Source: Candidatus Woesearchaeota archaeon
GTDB taxonomy: Archaea > Nanobdellota > Nanobdellia > Woesearchaeales > GCA-2686295
Direction: 5' to 3'
DNA: 33,872 nt
NCBI GenBank assembly: GCA_016784125.1
Contig: JADHVI010000008.1
Location: forward strand, 1 to 33,872
Shown here in pieces: positions 8,067 to 15,896 of the stretch (the first letter of the stretch is position 1; every line of letters begins with the position of its first letter). A program made the translations under genes and the position numbers. The notes beneath the pieces were generated by a model. It did not search any database. It worked only from the letters and a program-made list of their open reading frames with translations, and was not told the DNA's origin.

Positions 8067-9855
8067 TAAGCTCGGAACCCGAGCTATAAAAAAAGAGGGT
8101 GGGGGAAGTTTCCTTCTCACAAACAAAACAGGATCATTTTTATCTCTTGGTAGCAAGCGGAATATTAGCCATACACAGGGCTTGTTTCATTTGAACAAAA
8201 ACTGGGACATGTACAAATCCTTAGAAAATATCTATCTTGACAAAGAAATAACAGAACTAGAAAACAGCTTTGACCATGTTTGTAGGAGATATGGTAATAC
8301 AAGTGAAAGATTTTTCTTATCATCAACAGCCCTAATTTATGAAGTAAAAAATTATTCTGGCCATATTAATCTAGAACTTGACTTTAGAGAAATGTTCAAT
8401 TTCAACGACAAAGAAAGAGTTTACACAATTGAAAACAAAAATGACTTAATAATAATTCATTACAAGAAACATAAAAATTATCTTGTTATCAAAGGCGCAA
8501 GTAATTATGAACAAACCGGTCAATGGGAACACAGAGATTATTCTTATGACAGAACCAGAAATACAAAATCTGATTTCTATATCTACAAAGCTTTAAGAAT
8601 TTGGTGTGATAAAGACATCAAATTATTTATTTCATTTTCTGAAACTAAGAAAAAAGCAATCCAACAAGTAGAATCAGCTTGTCAGAACATTGAAATTATA
8701 AAAGATAGCTTGCGCATTAGAAGAAAAAACACTTGCAGAAAAAAAAATCTGGCAGAAAACACTGCATTGTACGCGCTGGATAGTTTGAAGACAATTGTTG
8801 GTAAGGGCGACCACAAACTTGAAGGAGTAATGGCTGGGTTACCATGGTTCCATCAGTTCTGGTCAAGGGATGAACTGATTTCTTTGAAAGCATTCATGAT
8901 ACAAGGAAATTTTGACTTTGTTAAAAAAAGATTAATTTGCTATCTTAACGCCATTAATGACAATGGAAGAATTCCAAATAGATTACCACACGCAGATCTT
9001 TCAAGTGCAGATGCAATTGGTTGGCTTTTCAAAAGACTTTATGATTTACTCATAACATTGGAAAAGCACAAATGTCTTGAAAGTTATTTCTCCCAAGAAG
9101 AATTAGCAGATATAAAACACAAACTTCATTTTTGTATTGAAGAACAAATGGTTCAGTTCATGAAAGATTATATTATGTACAGCGGAGAGAAAGAAACATG
9201 GATGGATACAACAATCCAAGGTCAAGATGGACGAACAGGTGCATGCATAGAAATCCAAGCATTATTTCTTTCATGCTTTAAATTAATGAAAGTACTTTGC
9301 AAGAATCTGAAAATTACTTACTATGGATACGGCTCTTTAGAAAAAATGTTTGTCAAAAAAATAAGAGCAGAATTTTTCAAAGACGGATTTTTGTATGATC
9401 GTTTAGGAGACAAAACAATTAGGCCGAATGTATTCATAACATATTATGCATACCCTGAGTTACTAAAAAAACATGAGTGGAAAATCGTTTTCAACAAAGC
9501 TATAAGAGGATTATGGCTTGATTGGGGTGCCTTGTCATCAATCGATGTAAAGAGTGAGTTTTTCCAAGAGTATCACACAGGTCACAATAATTTAAGTTAC
9601 CATAATGGCGATAGTTGGTTTTGGATTAATAATTTGGCTGCTACTTGCATGCAACATTTAGATGCAAAGAAATACAAATATCACATTGAAAGGCTTTACA
9701 AGTCAAGCGAGGAAGAAATGTACTCTTCCGGGTTCATAGGTCACTGTGCAGAAATTAGTTCTGCAAAAGAGATGAGATCAGAAGGTTGTATGACACAAGC
9801 TTGGAGCGCCGCCACATTCATAGAATTATGTGAACAATTAAAGAAAAAATCATAA
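8044..9855 (+). CDS. Glycogen-debranching-type amylo-alpha-1,6-glucosidase
   Basis: A 603 aa (alpha/alpha)6-barrel hydrolase of the archaeal/bacterial glycogen debranching enzyme C-terminal family. Key segments are 'GLPWFHQFWSRDELIS' (265-280), where the family has PWFxxWGRDxxI, then 'KETWMDTT' (383-390) with catalytic-region acidic residues, 'GACIEIQALF', and 'GCMTQAWSAATFIE' (581-594). The N-terminal 200 residues form the beta-rich domain of the family. It may start at ATG 8044 or ATG 8053; both overlap the upstream gene. It probably trims branch points of storage glucan or a related surface polysaccharide. It ends 6 nt inside the convergent radical SAM gene. Confidence 0.85.
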   Translation: MARMKVINKLGTRAIKKEGGGSFLLTNKTGSFLSLGSKRNISHTQGLFHLNKNWDMYKSLENIYLDKEITELENSFDHVCRRYGNTSERFFLSSTALIYEVKNYSGHINLELDFREMFNFNDKERVYTIENKNDLIIIHYKKHKNYLVIKGASNYEQTGQWEHRDYSYDRTRNTKSDFYIYKALRIWCDKDIKLFISFSETKKKAIQQVESACQNIEIIKDSLRIRRKNTCRKKNLAENTALYALDSLKTIVGKGDHKLEGVMAGLPWFHQFWSRDELISLKAFMIQGNFDFVKKRLICYLNAINDNGRIPNRLPHADLSSADAIGWLFKRLYDLLITLEKHKCLESYFSQEELADIKHKLHFCIEEQMVQFMKDYIMYSGEKETWMDTTIQGQDGRTGACIEIQALFLSCFKLMKVLCKNLKITYYGYGSLEKMFVKKIRAEFFKDGFLYDRLGDKTIRPNVFITYYAYPELLKKHEWKIVFNKAIRGLWLDWGALSSIDVKSEFFQEYHTGHNNLSYHNGDSWFWINNLAATCMQHLDAKKYKYHIERLYKSSEEEMYSSGFIGHCAEISSAKEMRSEGCMTQAWSAATFIELCEQLKKKS

Positions 9856-10905
9856 ATTTTTATCTATATCTTTTGGATTCTGAAATTTTTTAAGGTATAA
9901 AACGAGTTTCTTTTTCATTTCTTCTTTCAACTCATTCTTGATTGGTAATTTATCAATTTCTCCATCCCAATCAATATTTGGAAGCACGGATAGATTGCTT
10001 ACAAAATCTCTTTTCTCTGCTTTGATTAATTCTTCAACAAATTTTGCTTTCTTTGTTCCAAATTGTTTTGTTGCTGGAAACTTTGTTATTGCATTTGCAC
10101 CTGCTTTCATCAAATAACCCACTTCTTCCGCTCTTCTAAGATTGGTGCCTGCAATTATTTCTAACTTAGGAAATCTAATTCTCAAACTAGCAATCCAACT
10201 AAGATTATCATCGGGTTCAGGACCTTCTGTAAATGGTGTGTCTGCAACAGGTTTCAAAGCATAAACAGTTATTCTGTCAAGTTCATGTTTTTCTACAAAG
10301 TCAAATAGATATTGGATATCCTCTAATTGTTCTCCTAGCCCAACAATAATTGCCGCGCTTTTTTTGAAACCCTTGAGTTTCGAAAACATTTCATCATACG
10401 GTTTGATTGGTTTCTTTGGACAAACTTTTTCATGTAGATTCGGGTTAAGTGTTTCCATTGAAGCACAAATGCCTTTGACGTATGGTCTGCATTTTTCTAA
10501 TCTTTCATCATTTAAAACACCTAAGTTCAACCAAATTTTCTCACCATATACATCACTAACAGTTTTCATTACTTCAACAAGTTCGTCATATGGAATTATA
10601 TCATATCCTCCTGTTAAAAATTCTATTCGCCAGTTAAAAATTTTGCAAAATAATGCTTCTAATAAAACCGATGCCAAGGATCTTCGTGAATCTTCAGCAT
10701 GCATATGTTTATGTTTGTCTGTTGATCTAAAACAGAATGAACAAGTTGCATTGGAACAGTACCAACTAAGAAAGATACATCTACCGTACCAAGTTTTACC
10801 ATCAAAATTCTCCCAATAAATCTTTCCAGCTTTCTCAACTAACTCAATTGTTTTTTCTGATAATTTAATTTGACTTACTCGTAAAAACTTATTTGGATTA
10901 TACAT
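9850..10905 (-). CDS. Radical SAM enzyme with CX4CX2C cluster motif (BioB/HmdB-like)
   Basis: A 351 aa radical SAM protein. The cluster motif is 'CSNATCSFC' (Cys50, Cys55, Cys58), one residue longer than the canonical CX3CX2C. It is followed by 'EFLTGGYD' (the GGE-like SAM contact) and a TIM-barrel pattern ending near 'AGTNLRRAEEVGYLMKAGA'. That ending resembles the BioB/HydE/HmdB branch. No extra iron-sulfur domain is visible. The substrate is unknown; no cofactor genes (hydrogenase, biotin or lipoate) are nearby. ACTTTAAAAA at 10930-10939 (minus strand) gives a leaderless start at 10905, so it may be transcribed separately from the transporter 33 nt upstream. Confidence 0.85.
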   Translation of the reverse strand: MYNPNKFLRVSQIKLSEKTIELVEKAGKIYWENFDGKTWYGRCIFLSWYCSNATCSFCFRSTDKHKHMHAEDSRRSLASVLLEALFCKIFNWRIEFLTGGYDIIPYDELVEVMKTVSDVYGEKIWLNLGVLNDERLEKCRPYVKGICASMETLNPNLHEKVCPKKPIKPYDEMFSKLKGFKKSAAIIVGLGEQLEDIQYLFDFVEKHELDRITVYALKPVADTPFTEGPEPDDNLSWIASLRIRFPKLEIIAGTNLRRAEEVGYLMKAGANAITKFPATKQFGTKKAKFVEELIKAEKRDFVSNLSVLPNIDWDGEIDKLPIKNELKEEMKKKLVLYLKKFQNPKDIDKNL

Positions 10906-10938
10906 TTCAAGAAGGATATCAAAGGTTTGTTTTTAAAG

Positions 10939-11946
10939 TTAGTCCAAATGATTGTGTTCTATTAACAAAAATTTGAATAACACTATGAGAAGCGTTAATA
11001 TCATTGGACCAAGAATTATTCCTGTAAAGCCAAACACACTCAATCCACCAAGCACACCTACCAAAATTATTACTGGATGAACCTTTGCTTTGTCGCCAAT
11101 AAGTTTAGGTCTTAAGAAATTATCAACATTCATAATAATCGTAAAGCCTAATATTAATAACAAAATTCCTGTTACATAATGACCCATTAACAATTCTATT
11201 ATAGCTGCAGGCAACCAAACAATTGGAGTTCCAACAAATGGTATTATCGCCAATATAATCATTATAAAACCCCAAAAAACAGGGTTTGACACTCCCAGAA
11301 TCCAGAATATTAATCCGCCAATTGATCCTTGAATGATGGCTGTTAAAATATAACCGTAGAGAACTGCTTTGGTTATTGACTCAGTATTTTTTATTAGCTT
11401 GTTAGTATATTCTTTTTTCAGAGGCATCCTTTCCTTAATACCCTCAATCCATTTCTTACCATCAATAAACGAGTAGAACATCACAAAGAACATTATGAAC
11501 AGTCCAAGGAATGTTTCAGCCACCGAACCAATAATATCTGGCGCATATCCAACAATGAAATCTCTTACTTTTAAGAGGCCTTCACTAATATAACCTTTCA
11601 CATCACCATCAGACGCTATTGTTCCTGGCAAAAACTCATTAACCTTATCAAAATCTACGCTCTGAAAAAGTGTATATGCAGATTGTGTTTCATGTATCAA
11701 AGAATTCACAACATATATTCCTGGCAGGATAAGAATTATCAATATAAAAATAACCATTATCCATGCAGCCACACTCTTATACTTCAACCTATTTTTTAGC
11801 CATTCATAGATTGGGTAGAAAGCAAAAGCCAGTACAAAACCCAAAACCATGCTTTTGAATACAGGCATTAAAGTGACTACGGCCAAATATACAAATATTA
11901 AGAGCAATGCAATTAAGAAATACTTTGTGAATCTCGAATCCCTCAT
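10939..11946 (-). CDS. AI-2E/PerM-family membrane transporter
   Basis: A polytopic membrane protein of 335 aa in the UPF0118 (AI-2E transporter, PerM) family. About seven hydrophobic segments are visible: two near the N-terminus, a soluble loop of about 100 residues, then several in the C-terminal half including 'GFIMIILAIIPFVGTPIVWL' and 'GLSVFGFTGIILGPM', the conserved family region. I placed the start at ATG 11946. A longer reading to 12048 would run through a tRNA gene, and the TATA box TTTATAAAT (11969-11977) is about 27 nt before 11946. The transported substrate is unknown; members export signalling molecules or exchange sodium and protons. Confidence 0.88.
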   Translation of the reverse strand: MRDSRFTKYFLIALLLIFVYLAVVTLMPVFKSMVLGFVLAFAFYPIYEWLKNRLKYKSVAAWIMVIFILIILILPGIYVVNSLIHETQSAYTLFQSVDFDKVNEFLPGTIASDGDVKGYISEGLLKVRDFIVGYAPDIIGSVAETFLGLFIMFFVMFYSFIDGKKWIEGIKERMPLKKEYTNKLIKNTESITKAVLYGYILTAIIQGSIGGLIFWILGVSNPVFWGFIMIILAIIPFVGTPIVWLPAAIIELLMGHYVTGILLLILGFTIIMNVDNFLRPKLIGDKAKVHPVIILVGVLGGLSVFGFTGIILGPMILTLLIVLFKFLLIEHNHLD

Positions 11947-11968
11947 AAGATACAGGCAGAGAATATTG

Positions 11969-11999
11969 TTTATAAATATTTTGAAAGAAAGATTTAAAA
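11969..11999. promoter_or_regulatory. Divergent promoters: AI-2E transporter (minus) and tRNA-Arg (plus)
   Basis: TTTATAAAT at 11969-11977 sits 27 nt from the minus-strand ATG at 11946. TTTAAAA at 11993-11999 sits about 29 nt before the first base of tRNA-Arg at 12025. The two back-to-back TATA boxes leave no space for further regulatory sites. Confidence 0.6.
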
Positions 12000-12024
12000 G
12001 AAAAGCCTGTTTTTCAACAGATAT

Positions 12025-12099
12025 GGACCTATAGCCTAGCCTGGACAAGGCGACGGCCTTCTAAGCCGTAGATCGAGGGTTCGAATCCCTCTAGGTCCA
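12025..12099 (+). tRNA. tRNA-Arg (UCU)
   Basis: A complete cloverleaf can be folded. The acceptor GGACCTA pairs with TAGGTCC, the D stem is GCCT/AGGC, the anticodon stem is ACGGC/GCCGT and the T arm is GAGGG-TTCGAAT-CCCTC. The seven-base loop CTTCTAA gives anticodon TCT (12060-12062), reading AGA arginine codons. The discriminator base is A and CCA is not encoded. No intron is seen. Confidence 0.95.
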
Positions 12100-12107
12100 T
12101 ATATTTT

Positions 12108-12180
12108 GCGGAGGTGGCCAAACGGCTAAGGCGAGCGCCTGCAGAGCGCTAGGTTGGGGGTTCGAATCCCTCCCTCCGCT
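12108..12180 (+). tRNA. tRNA-Cys (GCA)
   Basis: The acceptor GCGGAGG pairs with CCTCCGC. The anticodon stem AGCGC/GCGCT encloses CTGCAGA with anticodon GCA (12141-12143). The T arm is GGGGG-TTCGAAT-CCCTC with one G-U pair. The discriminator is U, the known cysteine identity base, supporting the call. CCA is not encoded. It lies 8 nt after tRNA-Arg and probably shares its transcript. Confidence 0.95.
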
Positions 12181-12194
12181 TATATTTATAAAAA

Positions 12195-12950
12195 ATGGGC
12201 AAAAAACTTCTTATCAAAAAAGAGAGAAAAGTAAATACTGGTGATAGAGATATAGTTGTTTCTAAATTCGAAAAACATCTCATAGACGACAATAACAATT
12301 TCGGCACACAGTTTGGCATAATTAAGAAAGCTGATTTAAAGAAGAATAAAGTCAAAGTTGGTAAGGAAGAATTCTACATTTTAGAGCCTGTTTTCTTGGA
12401 TTATTATAAACGAATTAAAAGATTAGCTCAAATTATTACCTTGAAGGATATTGGCATTATTATCTCAAACACTGGAATGACTAGAGATTCCGTAGTTTTA
12501 GAGGCTGGTACTGGTTCTGCAGGGCTTTCCTGCTTCTTAGCAAATATTGTGAAAAAAGTGGTTAGCTATGACCTCAACAAGGAACACCAAGCAGTTGCTG
12601 AGGAGAACATAAAGGATTTGGGAATAAAAAATATTGATTTGAAGCAAGGAGACATTTTCAAAGGAATTAAAGAAAAAGATTTTGATATCATGGTATTGGA
12701 TGTCACCGAACCTTGGAAAGCTATAAAAACGGTGGAGAAGGCTTTGAAAAAAGGCGGTTTTCTCGTTTCATACAGCCCCAACATCAATCAGGTTCAAAGA
12801 TTTGTTAAATCATTATCTGATAAGTTTCTATACGAACGTACAATCGAGGTTATTGAGCGAGAATGGACTGTTAAAGATTTAATTCTGAGGCCTAAGATGA
12901 AAGATATTGGTCACACAGCTTTTTTGACATTTGTTCGCTTGATAAAATAA
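12195..12950 (+). CDS. trmI: tRNA (adenine-N1) methyltransferase, TrmI/Gcd14 family
   Basis: A SAM-dependent enzyme that methylates A58 (and A57 in some archaea) in the tRNA T loop. The 251 aa protein has an N-terminal beta domain (1-60), the linker 'SNTGMTRDSVVLEAGTGS' with the SAM loop at 103-112, 'LDVTEPWK' as the catalytic-region Asp motif, and the family ending 'DIGHTAFLTFVR'. It begins 15 nt after tRNA-Cys. The TATA-like ATTTATAAA at 12184-12192 is too close to serve this ATG, so read-through from the tRNA promoter is likely. That would link a tRNA modifier to its own substrate genes. Confidence 0.92.
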   Translation: MGKKLLIKKERKVNTGDRDIVVSKFEKHLIDDNNNFGTQFGIIKKADLKKNKVKVGKEEFYILEPVFLDYYKRIKRLAQIITLKDIGIIISNTGMTRDSVVLEAGTGSAGLSCFLANIVKKVVSYDLNKEHQAVAEENIKDLGIKNIDLKQGDIFKGIKEKDFDIMVLDVTEPWKAIKTVEKALKKGGFLVSYSPNINQVQRFVKSLSDKFLYERTIEVIEREWTVKDLILRPKMKDIGHTAFLTFVRLIK

Positions 12951-12953
12951 ACA

Positions 12954-12962
12954 TTTAAAAAT
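12954..12962 (+). promoter_or_regulatory. TATA box of the RAM-domain gene
   Basis: TTTAAAAAT lies just after the trmI stop, about 42 nt before ATG 13000. Start of transcription is expected near 12984, leaving a short leader that includes a GGGGGATT ribosome site at 12984-12991. Confidence 0.5.
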
Positions 12963-12999
12963 GAGTATTCTTTTTATAGTGTTGGGGGATTGATAAAAA

Positions 13000-13227
13000 A
13001 TGTTAGCATATATTTTGATTGGAATACTTGAATGCGATGAACAACAATGTTTAGACAGTATTCTCTCTTACAAAGAGGTTGTCGAAGCTCATATCTTATT
13101 TGGAGAATGGGATATCGTTGCTAAGATTGAAGTTGATAATCCTGAGGATGCAGGCACTTTTGTCATGGAAAATATTAGATCCTTGCCAGATGTTAAGATT
13201 ACAAGCACATTGATAGTTGCTAAATAA
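13000..13227 (+). CDS. Stand-alone RAM (Lrp/AsnC ligand-binding) domain protein
   Basis: A 75 aa protein made only of the alpha/beta RAM effector-binding domain: 'AYILIGILECD' opens it and 'GEWDIVAKIEVDNPEDAGTF' is the conserved centre. No DNA-binding helix-turn-helix is present. Stand-alone RAM proteins form ring-shaped dimers or octamers, bind amino acids, and can modulate full-length Lrp regulators or enzymes. It has its own TATA box and a GGGGGATT ribosome site. The ligand cannot be deduced. A length of about 75 aa is normal for such SraM-type proteins, so it is not a truncation. Confidence 0.88.
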   Translation: MLAYILIGILECDEQQCLDSILSYKEVVEAHILFGEWDIVAKIEVDNPEDAGTFVMENIRSLPDVKITSTLIVAK

Positions 13228-13280
13228 GTTTCTTATTTTGAGACTTCAAAATTATTTGAATTTGGTATGTGGCTAAGTAA

Positions 13281-13835
13281 TTAATATTTCCATTTAATAC
13301 TACAACCCATTGATTCTTTTTCTTCTACTTTTATTTCTTTATTTTCTAAGAATTCTCCAATAGCCCTATATAATTCATGATCATTTGCAGGCGATGAACC
13401 ATGAGTATCATCAATTCTACCATGAAAAACTAATTTGAAATCAGAATCAAACAAAAATGGATCAGGTGTACATACCGCACCATATGTCTTTGCTATTTCC
13501 TGACTTTCATCTCTTAAATAGACAAAGTTTATATCTTCTTCTTCTACCAATTTTTGCATATTTTCAAAACTGTCTTCGGGATAGTTTTTATCTTCATTAG
13601 GATTTATTCCTACAACAACTAATCCTTTATCCTTGTAATCCATAGTTATTCGTTTCAACTCTGCAATTTTTGGAATTACATATGGACAATGATTACACAT
13701 AAAAACTATTAATAATGCTTTTGCACCTTTAAAGTCTTTCAAAGAATATATTTTTCCATCCGTCGCGGGTATTGTAAAGTTTGGAGCTATCTCCCCATGT
13801 TTCATATGTTCATAATCAGATCCCATTAAAACCAT
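13281..13835 (-). CDS. Thioredoxin-fold redoxin (AhpC/TSA-like)
   Basis: A 184 aa cytoplasmic redoxin. 'APNFTIPATDGKIYSLKDF' is the typical AhpC/TSA start. 'FMCNHCPYV' holds a CxxC pair (Cys47, Cys50), and 'YGAVCTPDPFLFD' holds a cis-Pro-like and third Cys region. The tail 'GCSIKWKY' is characteristic of a thioredoxin-like subfamily widespread in bacteria and archaea. It probably acts as a thiol oxidoreductase or peroxidase against oxidative stress. It starts after a GAGGTGATT ribosome site. An upstream TTTTTAAATAT element on the minus strand supports an independent promoter. No signal peptide is visible. Confidence 0.88.
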   Translation of the reverse strand: MVLMGSDYEHMKHGEIAPNFTIPATDGKIYSLKDFKGAKALLIVFMCNHCPYVIPKIAELKRITMDYKDKGLVVVGINPNEDKNYPEDSFENMQKLVEEEDINFVYLRDESQEIAKTYGAVCTPDPFLFDSDFKLVFHGRIDDTHGSSPANDHELYRAIGEFLENKEIKVEEKESMGCSIKWKY

Positions 13836-13880
13836 TTTTAATCACCTCATTTTTCTTTAACTTGCAGATATTTAAAAACT

Positions 13881-14540
13881 TTAAGGTAACATTCGCTTCT
13901 TAATTTTATTTTTTATTATTTGTGGTACCATCACAATCACAGATATTAGTAATGAAGATACTATTGATCTTAGGAAGAACGCCTTAAAGAATGATTCTGA
14001 AAACATCGTTATTAGTAATGAGTTTTCTGGAAAACTATAGTTTCCTTGTGGGAAAAATGATTTGTGAAAGTTTCCAAACGTCGATGTAAAATTCAAAGAT
14101 GCCAAAAGCATCAAGACTACAATAACAAATGAGCACAAGCCTGATAAAAATACTATTTTGAAAATATTATCTTTGAAGTCTTTCTTGTTAATAAAGAACA
14201 TCGCCACTAAAGAAGCTATGAATGCAATTATTACTATGTAAAATGTGAGAAAAGATTTGTCTAATAATTCTTTTACATCTTCTAGGTGTGAACGTTCATT
14301 TTCCTCAAAGTATCGTAGTTCTTCTCCTCTTTGGAAAAAATTCAACAGATTTTCAAGAATTATATCTGCATTTTCAACTTCGGTGTAAACACCTGTTCTG
14401 TAAAAACGGTTTTTGTAATAATCATCGTCAAAAATCAATAATTTTGCCGGGACAAGTAAAATTATTATCATTAGAAAAATTACCGTCAATGCAAAAAGTG
14501 ATTTCTCGATTTTTTTCATTTGAGATTTTTCGGACTCCAT
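13881..14540 (-). CDS. Integral membrane protein, DUF1461/TIGR01906-like
   Basis: A 219 aa membrane protein with one N-terminal hydrophobic segment (about 13-35), an external loop rich in charged residues, then three more membrane segments (about 93-116, 126-148, 190-210). The segment around 152-184, with 'NFHKSFFPQGNYSFPENS' and 'LLITMFSESFF', matches the conserved block of DUF1461 (F-x2-FF-x-x-G-x-W/Y-x-F). Function of the family is unknown. It is divergent from the lamin-tail protein gene, with 93 nt between starts. ATG 14519 is an alternative start. Confidence 0.75.
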   Translation of the reverse strand: MESEKSQMKKIEKSLFALTVIFLMIIILLVPAKLLIFDDDYYKNRFYRTGVYTEVENADIILENLLNFFQRGEELRYFEENERSHLEDVKELLDKSFLTFYIVIIAFIASLVAMFFINKKDFKDNIFKIVFLSGLCSFVIVVLMLLASLNFTSTFGNFHKSFFPQGNYSFPENSLLITMFSESFFKAFFLRSIVSSLLISVIVMVPQIIKNKIKKRMLP

Positions 14541-14605
14541 GTTTTTCTTCCGAATTTTATTTGATAAAACTTATTAAGTGTCTTTGTTAAAAAATGTTTC
14601 GGGCA

Positions 14606-14616
14606 TGTTGGCAACA
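14606..14616. promoter_or_regulatory. Palindrome near the expected start site of the lamin-tail gene
   Basis: TGTTGGCAACA is an odd 11 bp palindrome. It lies about 20 nt downstream of a TATA-like GTTAAAAAAT (14585-14594) and just before the GGAGGG ribosome site. The position suits a repressor operator, but the site is short. Confidence 0.3.
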
Positions 14617-14633
14617 CAAGGAGGGAAATAAAT

Positions 14634-15884
14634 ATGAAAAAATTGCTTATTTTGCTATGTGCACTGCTTATCTGCCAACCAGTTTTTGGTAGCGTTATGA
14701 TTGCTGAAGTGTTATATGATCCAATCAACACTGAGAATGGTGGTGAAGCGGTTTTGCTTTACAATGATAACGTAGAACCCGTTGATGTTTCTAATTGGAT
14801 ATTGGCCACTAAAGCTTCTTCTGCAGATGTAGTTCTACCCCCGGATACCTCAATTCTGGCAGGAGGATATTTGTTGATAGCTGACTCAGGGTTCAGCCTA
14901 GACAAAGACGATTCCTCCTGGCCAGATCCGGATTATGAAGAAGCAATGACTCTTGCAAATACTGATGCAGGCGTTGCGTTGATGTTTGAAAACATAACTA
15001 TTGATGCAGTTGGTTGGGGAAATACTAATGAATTCTACGAAGGAAATCCTCATCCAGGAGTTATTGAAGGAGAAAGTCTTAGAAGAATCTCAGATACAGG
15101 AGATAATTCCATTGACTTTGTTGCCGGAACGCCTGTTTTCTACGATTCAGGGCCTGATCCTTTAGAAATTATAATCGATGTCGAAATCAATATCACCAAT
15201 AATAATCCTGAGATTTTACGCATTGAAATTTTAGATGATGATAATACATCGGCTGACGGAATTCAAATAAAACCTTTGGCTGACGAAGTAAAAACTTTTG
15301 AAGTAATGATAGAAGCCTTTGATGCAGACAATAGTAGTGAAGTTGAAACAGCCACTTTGATTCTTGATGGTATAGAGTTTGAAATGATTAAAGGTGAAAA
15401 CAATGATACAAATGTGTTTTTCTTGGGTAATGTATCAATGAACTATTTTGATGAAGCTCAAGAATATAATCTCACTGCAATAATCACTAGCGGTAATCAA
15501 GAGTTTTCAAACATAACTAGTTTTGAATACACTTCTTTAGCAGCTTTGAGCACCAATACATGGCTTGGATCAACTTTTCCTCCTGGAAATAGCAGTATGG
15601 AAACAATTACCATTAGAAACATTGGAAATCAGGCATTGCTTGTTTCTGTTAAAGGAAGCAACTTGTTGAATGGTAATAATCAGATTAGTTTGGAAAACAT
15701 TCAAGTCTCTGTTAACAACTTTGAAAATAGTTTTACATTGAGTGAGAATTACCAAGAAGTTGCTGAGTATCTTGCAATTGGTGAGAATTCCGAGTTAGAA
15801 ATAACCTTTAATATAAGCACAGATGAAGGATTATCTTCCGGAAGCTACCATGGACAATTCAGAGTTAAAGGAGAAATAATTTAA
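14634..15884 (+). CDS. Secreted lamin-tail-domain (LTD) protein
   Basis: A 416 aa exported protein. Residues 1-19 are a signal peptide (KK, then a leucine-rich core ending 'PVFGS'). Residues about 20-130 fit a lamin tail domain, an Ig-like fold common in prokaryotic surface proteins: 'VMIAEVLYDP', 'VDVSNWIL' and 'YLLIADSG'. The rest is beta-rich and acidic with many Asn-x-Ser/Thr sites, suggesting glycosylated surface Ig-like domains. No C-terminal membrane anchor or sorting signal is visible, so it may be released or held by other surface proteins. A strong AAGGAGGG site precedes the ATG. A T12 tract directly follows the stop. Confidence 0.8.
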   Translation: MKKLLILLCALLICQPVFGSVMIAEVLYDPINTENGGEAVLLYNDNVEPVDVSNWILATKASSADVVLPPDTSILAGGYLLIADSGFSLDKDDSSWPDPDYEEAMTLANTDAGVALMFENITIDAVGWGNTNEFYEGNPHPGVIEGESLRRISDTGDNSIDFVAGTPVFYDSGPDPLEIIIDVEINITNNNPEILRIEILDDDNTSADGIQIKPLADEVKTFEVMIEAFDADNSSEVETATLILDGIEFEMIKGENNDTNVFFLGNVSMNYFDEAQEYNLTAIITSGNQEFSNITSFEYTSLAALSTNTWLGSTFPPGNSSMETITIRNIGNQALLVSVKGSNLLNGNNQISLENIQVSVNNFENSFTLSENYQEVAEYLAIGENSELEITFNISTDEGLSSGSYHGQFRVKGEII

Positions 15885-15896
15885 TTTTTTTTTTTT
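15885..15896 (+). terminator. T12 tract, likely archaeal intrinsic terminator
   Basis: Twelve consecutive T follow the lamin-tail stop codon directly. Oligo-U transcripts are the archaeal intrinsic termination signal. The tract also reaches the stop codon of the convergent ABCE1 gene (15895-15897). On the minus strand it is an A tract and would not terminate that gene. Confidence 0.6.

Noticed and set aside
10364-10819. 151-codon plus-strand frame inside the radical SAM gene
   Set aside because: It is antisense to conserved motifs including the Cys cluster, and no domain is recognisable.
11947-12048. N-terminal extension of the AI-2E transporter to 12048
   Set aside because: It would run through the first bases of tRNA-Arg and across two TATA boxes. 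ATG 11946 has a properly spaced promoter and begins directly before the first membrane segment.
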